Shown in pieces: positions 8,563-14,916 of a stretch of DNA of 14,916 nt. The notes beneath the pieces were generated by a model. That model did not search any database. It saw nothing but the letters and a program-made list of their open reading frames with translations, and was not told the DNA's origin. Both the position numbers and the translations under genes were made by a program. The stretch is taken from assembly GCA_910592205.1 (NCBI GenBank), contig CAJVPJ010000893.1, positions 1 through 14,916 on the forward strand, read 5' to 3'. The DNA comes from Paraglomus occultum. Its lineage: Eukaryota > Glomeromycota > Glomeromycetes > Paraglomerales > Paraglomeraceae. How positions within the stretch are numbered: position 1 is the stretch's first letter; every line of letters begins with the position of its first letter.

Positions 8563-10615
8563 ATGCCTGACATAGACAATAATCAGCTTCTTGGAAACAA
8601 TCAGGGACTCACCCAACTAAAAGATCAAAGACAAAACATAAAGATGAGCTGCCCGGAAGATCTTCCTACACCTACTAATTCACAATCCCCAGGCGGCTCA
8701 GACGACACTGCAAGGGCTTCGACGCAAGATCAGACCCAATTTCAATTGGAGAGCCATACAGCAACTCTGGAAGTCGCAACAGATGTCAGCCAGAACGATG
8801 AATGGGTAAGAGCATGTACAATGGTTACAGACATGGTTTAATTTGTGTATCGATCACCAAAATAAAACTGAACCTATTTAAGTTGATGGTCTAGTAATGT
8901 AATATTGTAAGCGTCATTCCGTATGCTCACTCAGACACGAAATTACCAATAAACATAGGGTGATGAGGATGGCGAATTCGAATTGGAGGAAGACATGTCC
9001 GAATTAGTTGCATCGACAATTAATGCTAGTAGCGCAGTAAGCACCTCGGATTCGATTGTCACAGGCGAAAGCGAGCAGCAAAAATCAGGTAACTTTTGCA
9101 AGCTACAGTTTTTTCTATTTTATTTGTACTACGATGTATAGTAAACGTTTGTACAGCAGAGGGTTTACCAGAAACAATCAGATATGGTCGTAACGCGCAT
9201 AAACCACCATCTATCCATATACCGCATGATTCGGAGGGAGCGAGTAAAAATGGGTTGGAGGCCCCGCAGTCAGATAGGAGAAAGTCTCCTGGTCGGCCCA
9301 AGAGGGCTGCATCCAAATCACCAACTGGTGAGTAAATTATGTTGATCAGATGAATTATGAAATACTTTACTGTTAACTCAGAGTATACATTCTCATATCC
9401 TCTTTTGTTTGCCAGCAATGAAACGTCCTCGTGATAAACCGCTCGCCGATGCAGATGACATTGTATGTTCTTTATGTCATGATGGGAAATCCCCTAAGCG
9501 TAATAGAATAGTACTCTGTGATGGATGTGATACTCCTTATCATCAACAATGTCATGATCCAAAGATTGACGACCAAATTGTAGACACTGCGGAAACAAAC
9601 TGGTACTGTCACAAATGTTCTCAACTCAAGCGACGTAAATTGGCAAAAGATGTTTCTGGGCAAGGGATTAGTAAACAAACGGTAAGAAAGCTGGACAGCG
9701 CAAGTTTTATTTAATAAATAATATCTATACTATGAGTTATATACTAGATACTAATAACTTTTTGCCTGTTAAACTGGCTTGTCCTCAGAAATATTCATAC
9801 CTATACAGTTTACGAAAAGAAGATTTAATCGAACTAATATTCTTTGCCGAAAACATAAGCCCTCTTCTGCCTTTTTATCCGAGTCATTTAAGAGAGCGTA
9901 TTGAAACATTGTCTCCTCCGCTTGAGCATCCACAAACTTTCACTTCAACGGCAGCTGTTTCACTAACGTTAGACCATATAAATGGAATAAAAGGTATGTT
10001 TGAAGCAAACTCTCAAAGTTCAATACAACAAAGCGTATCCCCGATATCAGCCATAATGCCGTTAACGACACCAAATGGCGGTGAGGAAGAAAATAAGTTC
10101 AAGAACGCCGAACTGCCCTCTTATGAAGAGATGATTGTCAGAGCTGCTACGGCAATAAACGATCCAAACGGTAGCGCTCCTAAACACATGTTTGACTGGA
10201 TGAATGCGTAAGTTCAGTGCGTCCATGTTAGAAAAAAATTGGATCTTTGTAATATTAGAAAACATGATAAGACTAACAATGAATTTCCAGTAATTACAAG
10301 CTTCACAAGAACTTTCGTGCGTCGGCTTCTCAAGCATTACAAAAAATTGTCAAGAAGGGTCGTCTTATTCGAAATGGGAGTACATATAAAATTAATCCTG
10401 ACTACGTTCCTCCAAAGGTAACAGCACAAGTCGTCGAATAGTCGTCATTGTTGTCCAGAAACGACTAATCTATGCTAATACATCGTTCCCAATATCAATA
10501 TTAGAGCGCACGTAGGAATTCAAAAAAATCTTTGATAACCGATGAGCCATCATACAAAGCTGCCGATACAATGGTTACTCCTGAAAGCGAAACCAACGAA
10601 AATGTGCTGATGTGA
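8563..10615 (+). CDS. PHD-finger protein with AT-hook-like patch and C-terminal H15 (linker-histone-like) domain
   Basis: Seven exons join without phase conflict: 8563-8805, 8959-9088, 9157-9327, 9416-9681, 9789-10207, 10291-10417 and 10505-10615, giving 488 codons. All introns are GT-AG; good branch sites include TACTAATAAC in intron 4 and GACTAACAAT in intron 5. Residues 1-160 are polar and Gln/Asp/Glu-rich. Residues 165-180 (RRKSPGRPKRAASKSP) resemble an AT-hook. Residues 199-249 form a complete C4HC3 PHD finger (CSLC, LCDGCDTPYHQQC, WYCHKC), a module that reads histone H3 tails. After a helical segment (KYSYLYSLRKEDLIELIFF), residues 380-447 match the linker-histone globular/H15 winged helix: PSYEEMIVRAA, ANYKLHKNFRASASQALQ, KIVKKGRL. 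A chromatin-bound reader or architectural regulator is inferred. If the last intron is retained, the protein ends seven codons after residue 452 at 10439-10441. Confidence 0.85.
10418..10504 (+). other. Last intron of the PHD gene, possibly optional
   Basis: The 87-base interval starts GTAACA and ends ATATTAG in phase 0, with CTAAT-type branch candidates. Reading through gives VTAQVVE and a TAG. Splicing adds 36 residues, beginning with a basic patch (SARRNSKKS) typical of linker-histone tails. The coding look of exon 7 is the argument for splicing. Confidence 0.55.
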
Positions 10616-10972
10616 GATCAAAATAATGGTTATTTTGGTTTCGCGAGCTTAGTGTTAGTGACGATTACGGATTTTAATTTTCAATATGTGTTGGGCTCAT
10701 CCGTCACTTGAATCTCTCCATTGGATATTATTCGTTGTCGATTAAAGGGATTCCCTCATAGCAAATTGTCGCTGGAGAATATAGTTTTTTCATATTACAC
10801 TCGATATATTTGGGAAAGCTTGTGGGGAAAGGCAAGATACTGCCAATGAATTTTTTTTTTCGAGTAAAAGAACTTTTGTATATATCGGTCATACACCATA
10901 CGAGCGAATTAGGTTTTTATTTTTAATTGAAATACAAATCATGCAAGAACGAAGAAACCAATGTGTGCCTTA
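10616..10972. other. Intergenic spacer between convergent genes
   Basis: About 360 bases separate the stop codons of the PHD gene and the UBP14-like gene, so this is shared 3' flank. It holds a T11 run near 10850 and an AATAAA on the minus strand. There is no open frame of note. Confidence 0.7.
10916..10921 (-). terminator. Poly(A) signal AATAAA for the UBP14-like gene
   Basis: AATAAA on the minus strand lies about 50 bases beyond the TAA stop at 10973-10975, the expected place for the 3' end-processing signal. Confidence 0.6.
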
Positions 10973-13900
10973 TTATCTCACCCTCCTCAATAAATAAAAG
11001 TATGCTTCGTTGTGAGTTGGACCAGAGGTAGCGACAACTTTTTCATCATTGAAGAACACCCATTGGCCATCTTCTTGTACGTGAGCAACGTAATGACCAC
11101 AATGAACAGAAGTGCCTTTATGGGAGACAACACATTGGAGAACATAGTTGGCGGGTAGTGTTGAGTCTGGAAAAATAAGAGCAATGGCTTAGCCAGGAAA
11201 GGAACGGAACGGAGCAGGACTTATGTAAAAAAGAAAAATTGAACAATGACCTCCAAATTGCTGAGCAGTATTTTCCGTTTCCATTGATTCTTCCGTGTGA
11301 TTAAACAGCCACTCTATTGCTCTCTCCGGATTATTATTCTAAACAAGGGAAAACTGTTAAATATCTCGAGAATGAAGGTCAACGACATTGGTGATGTATC
11401 CGCAATTACCGTCTCTTTGAGTGCCTTAATCGCGCGAGGCCTCGAGAAGCCCATATCCATCATGTTAAGAACAACTGCTTCTGGTGGTTCAGATGCACTT
11501 TGACCAGCAGCTTTTGATGTCTGGATAGGAGCATCGATATCTAAAGGATAATGATAGTCGTAAAATCAACTTTCTTTACCACTCCATTAATTCTATCATT
11601 CTTGGCCATGGCCAAGTAACATCAGTATATTTACCGGGATCGTCCATGTGTCCAAATATCCAGTTCAAAGCCGTTTCGGCATCTCTGTTGCCAGTAGCGA
11701 TCAATGCCTTCTTGCAGCGTATTTCTGGGAATCCCATTAATAACATTTCATTCAACATATTTTCATTTACTTGTGGCTCGGATGCCTGTTCTTCCGGTAG
11801 AAGCTTTTCCCCCTCCTGCAAACCACGCCCAAAGTATTTGTCAACGTTAACAGGACCGCTTGGAGGAATCACAGGAACACCTGCGGTAAAGATTGACAAA
11901 GTAATATGTTATTTAGGAATCGAGCTGCTCATATAAAACAAAATGTTGATATTACCTAATTTCCGTGGAACATAGTTAACATATTCAAATCGTCGCATCT
12001 GTATTGCAAGTACTTCTGGGAAAGTTAAAAATCGTGTATTTCTGAGAGATTATTATAAAAGAGAGAATATTAATTAAGTATTCATTGACATTACAAAACT
12101 ACTAATATGATGCCAAAGAACGTACGATAGAGCTACAGTCTCCTTCTGACATATAGGACAATTATACTCAACCATATTATCAGCAGAAAACGCATCCAAA
12201 CACTCTATGAGAGATATAGGTTCATACTGATCTTCTTCACCTTCCTTTTTTTCTGCATTCTCAATCTTTCTTGCCGGGACAGGGATCGAGATAGTAGAAT
12301 CGGTATGCTCTGAATATCGAACGTGGTTACAGCCTGTACACTGTAATCTCTGTTGACTCTTGAATTTGAAGATGCGTGTTGGATCTCTGTTTCCCGTCGC
12401 ATGTTCATTTCGTTCTATTTTTGTAACCAGATGTTGAAAGAATTCAAAAGCATCCTACGTAAAAGTTGTGAAGAAAATTACATTTAATAAGTAGCTCGAC
12501 ATTTAAATTGCGTGAAAGACAACGGTCACATGCGGCGATCGCCCATTTCAATTATTGCACGTACTTGCTGCCTCATAGTAGAAAACTCTTCATGCCCCTT
12601 CCCAACTAAACTTTTGAACATTGCTGGTTTAATCCCTTCTTGCTTAGTATGCTCTTTCCCATCATCATCGACACACTTAACAGGCTTCGAATACCTCCCA
12701 CTCAACAACCCATCGGCCATCTTTGCCATCTGACATTGCAGACACTCGGCTGGATTATTCGTACAAGTAACAAAATGTTCCGTTGCAGTCGAAAAATATC
12801 TTGATCATTGAGATTCATTAGCTTTAATCGAGGGGGCGGGGGTAGTAGAAGAAAAAGAAATAATAAACATTGATTACCTCTGTTTAAATTCATCCAAAGA
12901 GAAGATTGACTGCAATACAGAAGCCATATAACAACTTTTCCATGAAGCAAAGGCTAGTAAGTTTGTATGCGTATTTTTTTTCGCTTCTCACTGAGTGAGA
13001 AAAATCTCGGTATAGAATAAAAGTTATAATCATTTTTACCTGTTCCCGAGATTTTTAATACCAGTGTGACCAGGACCAAACAAAGGATCGAGTTGTCTAC
13101 CATCTTCTGTGACCATGCTGAAGTCAAATTTTAGGTTCTGTTCTAATTCCTAAATGCCGGCAGTGGTATGTTGATCGTTAATATTACCAAGCTGATTCTT
13201 ATTTAGACTTCAAGTTGTAATTTCTAACGCGGATAGGAAAAATACTTGCCAGTTCCGTTATACTCTTTTCCATTTTCACCTGAGACGCGACATTAATCCC
13301 AAAATTAGATAAATGTTGTCCCAAGAGAGGATCAAGTCTGGATTCTTCACACTGATAGCAGTAAATGTCTAGTGAAAAGAGCAAAATCAGATTTTGATAC
13401 TAAAATGCCAAAACACTGGGATTCTTCTGTTCCCGCCATTATTTTTAACATGTTTAGAGAAAATATAGTTTTTTTGTTTACCTGCAGTGCCTTCTGGCGT
13501 GATGGTGCCCAGTTTACAGGAAACAGGATGCTTTGTCTTTTCGTAATGTGCCACACCATGACCATTCCCGGAAATCCCACCAAACTGTTGCCTGCCACAT
13601 CCAAGGTTGCCACATGTCAAGCATAGCCACAAGTTTTCCTTTAAATCACAATCGTTGCAATGCGCCAATGCTGGTCGATAGAATAAAATTGAATTAACAG
13701 AAATCAGCATAGTACAAACGAAGAATAATGTGGTTTAATGTCAGACTATAAGTCACTCACATTGTGATTCCAAAAGAGTCTTTGGATCTTGCACAAGTTG
13801 ACGAGTATGATCACAAGCCACAATCTCTTGCTCCCATGCTTGAATTTCTGATTTCTTGGAAGCTGAAAGGGAGGTCATGACTGAATCTATGATAATCGGT

Positions 13901-14566
13901 AACTAGAAACACGCAAAGCGTAAGGAATTTAGTATCAACGACGAATGCTTTGCCGATTACTAAGAACTTGCTTTTGTTACCGCACAGCTACTTACAATAC
14001 CGTTAGTCTTATCGATCTCGCTTTCTCCACAAGCATAGCACTTGACTCTGGTGAAGTATTCATATTTATCTTCTTCAGCTTCGGGGACAATAACCAGCTT
14101 GCTGATTTTTAGCGGTGGTTCTTCCTCATCACTAACCTATGATGTGAGATAGTAAAATGGAAAGTTATAATACAAATTCTAAAACATAAATCAGTCGAAT
14201 ATCCTTACTCTCTTGCGCTTCTCTTTTTTGATGCGACGTATGTTCAACGTTAAAGGATGGTTCGTTTTCTGGTAATGAAGCTTTGCATGATGCCGATCAT
14301 TATCCAGGCATCCGGCATTAAAGCAGGAAAGGCATACATCTATTCCCTGAGGCAAGTCCTACGAGATCACATAATCATATCGCGCAATATTTAGATTCAA
14401 TAATGCGTTTCCCGGTTATACTCTAAACATATGTTCCCTGTAAATGACGCCAATGACCGAGGGATACCTGAGAATCAAAGCATTGTGTACATTCTTCCTT
14501 ATGGATTTGCGTATTACGGTCAGGAGGTGTCAGTTTCGTATTTAATACGTGTTCGCAAGCTGCCAT
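10973..14566 (-). CDS. UBP14: Ubiquitin carboxyl-terminal hydrolase 14 (USP5/isopeptidase T type), with a one-base frameshift
   Basis: This family disassembles free polyubiquitin chains and so sustains ubiquitin recycling for the proteasome. Fifteen exons: 14468-14566, 14209-14358, 13996-14136, 13761-13902, 13482-13670, 13250-13368, 13040-13149, 12878-12934, 12565-12799, 12126-12454, 11956-12042, 11635-11880, 11410-11540, 11251-11338, 10973-11166. Phases agree at every junction. Ignoring one surplus base the length is 771 residues, close to yeast Ubp14 (about 780). Order: variant zf-UBP (4-67, with C4, H6, C26, C29, C42, C45, H57, H61); canonical zf-UBP (about 160-226, CNDC, CGNLGCGR, GHGVAHY); Cys box LGNSCYMASVLQ (C318); RQQDAFEFFQHL; paired CxxC (453/456, 513/516); UBA1 (about 592-632); UBA2 (about 655-692); His box HCGHYVAHV (H732); FNDEKV (D748). 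In exon 11, LAIQ and MRRFEYVNYVPRKL lie in different frames (see findings). Confidence 0.95.
13150..13249 (-). other. GC-AG intron in the UBP14-like gene
   Basis: Exon 6 ends KSITEL followed by GCAAGT, and exon 7 starts ELEQNLKFDFSM after ATTTAG. The family reads TEL-x-LEQN here, so this junction preserves both length and frame. The nearest GT (GTATTT, four bases on) would shift the frame. Confidence 0.8.
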
Positions 14567-14916
14567 GGTTTTGATCACAGGAGAAAGTATCGGGGGAATT
14601 ATTTTATAGGCTACGCAACTAATATTGATAGAATTCGTATGCTTTGTTGCGTAATTACGTTTGTGTTACACTCTTGAATAGAGATATTTTTGTTAATCAG
14701 AACTTGCAAAGGAATTAATATTAGTATTAAGTAATGGTTATCTCGTGACTCATGTTGATAACGAAACATTCACTTTAATATGTAGTTAGAAGAAAAAGAT
14801 GGCGCAGTCTCATGTTATAGCGCTGACCAAATTTATCAAATGGGGCAGACTGCAACAAAACCAGACAAAGTGAACATTCTATAAAATGAGAGGCTGATTA
14901 TGATGTGGCTGTAAAA
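14567..14916. other. Upstream region of the UBP14-like gene
   Basis: AT-rich sequence upstream of the minus-strand ATG at 14566; it should contain its promoter. A short plus-strand frame at 14799-14873 is listed separately. No clear TATA box or other motif is seen. Confidence 0.4.
14799..14873 (+). CDS. Possible first exon of a divergent gene running off the window
   Basis: An ATG in good context (A at -3, G at +4) opens a 24-codon frame beginning MAQSHVIALTKFIKWGRL and ending in TGA at 14871-14873. A GTGAAC at 14870 could serve as a weak donor just before the stop, which would make this the first exon of a gene continuing to the right. The distance to the opposing ATG at 14566 is about 230 bases, compatible with a shared bidirectional promoter. 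It is too short to identify and may be chance. Confidence 0.2.
   Translation: MAQSHVIALTKFIKWGRLQQNQTK

Noticed and set aside
9809-9815. TATACAG at 9802-9808 as acceptor of PHD intron 4
   Set aside because: It would need a phase-2 donor. The upstream CCTCAG ending at 9788 matches the phase-0 donor at 9682 and keeps the KYSYLYSLRKEDL segment.
12702-12950. 82-codon minus-strand frame with a poly-Leu/Pro stretch
   Set aside because: It is an out-of-frame reading through exon 8, intron 8 and exon 9 of the UBP14-like gene.
1-14916. CRISPR array, bacterial operon or phage-like system
   Set aside because: There are no regularly spaced repeats. The genes are spliced eukaryotic genes with poly(A) signals, and nothing bacterial was seen.

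Overview
The window looks like nuclear DNA of an intron-rich, AT-rich early-diverging fungus, most likely a Mucoromycota lineage and probably an arbuscular mycorrhizal fungus (Glomeromycotina). The evidence is the dense short introns (about 70-130 bp, with TACTAAT/GACTAAC-like branch sites), the gene types, and decayed copies of families that are expanded in those genomes (tyrosine-kinase-like kinases, DUF7869-type transposon proteins). This placement is an inference, since no marker gene is present.

Layout. Positions 1 to about 8.1 kb are gene-poor and hold mostly decayed coding sequence. A DUF7869-like transposon protein relic lies at 1-750 (+). Unidentified coding-like relics lie at 991-1221 and 1425-1862 (+). 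A protein kinase C-lobe relic lies at 5007-5562 (-), and an unidentified relic at 7442-8067 (-). The only intact-looking gene there is a single-exon, low-complexity, basic-tailed protein at 2180-2965 (-). Positions 8.5 to 14.6 kb hold two conserved multi-exon genes arranged tail to tail.

The first, at 8563-10615 (+), can be assembled into seven exons with consistent phases (488 codons). It encodes an AT-hook-like basic patch, a PHD finger and a C-terminal linker-histone-like H15 winged helix, which suggests a chromatin reader. The second, at 10973-14566 (-), assembles into 15 exons and is a Ubp14/USP5-type ubiquitin hydrolase. It has two zf-UBP modules, the complete Cys/His/Asp triad and two UBA domains. 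One intron must be GC-AG. Exon 11 contains one extra base that breaks the frame in the middle of a conserved segment, so the gene is either a recent pseudogene or carries a sequence error.

The genes do not form a functional pathway. One acts on chromatin and one recycles free polyubiquitin chains. I did not find a new multi-gene system. The points most worth following up are the PHD plus H15 architecture with an optional C-terminus, the single-base break in the otherwise intact UBP14 gene, and the unidentified minus-strand relic whose interruptions in its best-preserved part are all TGA.
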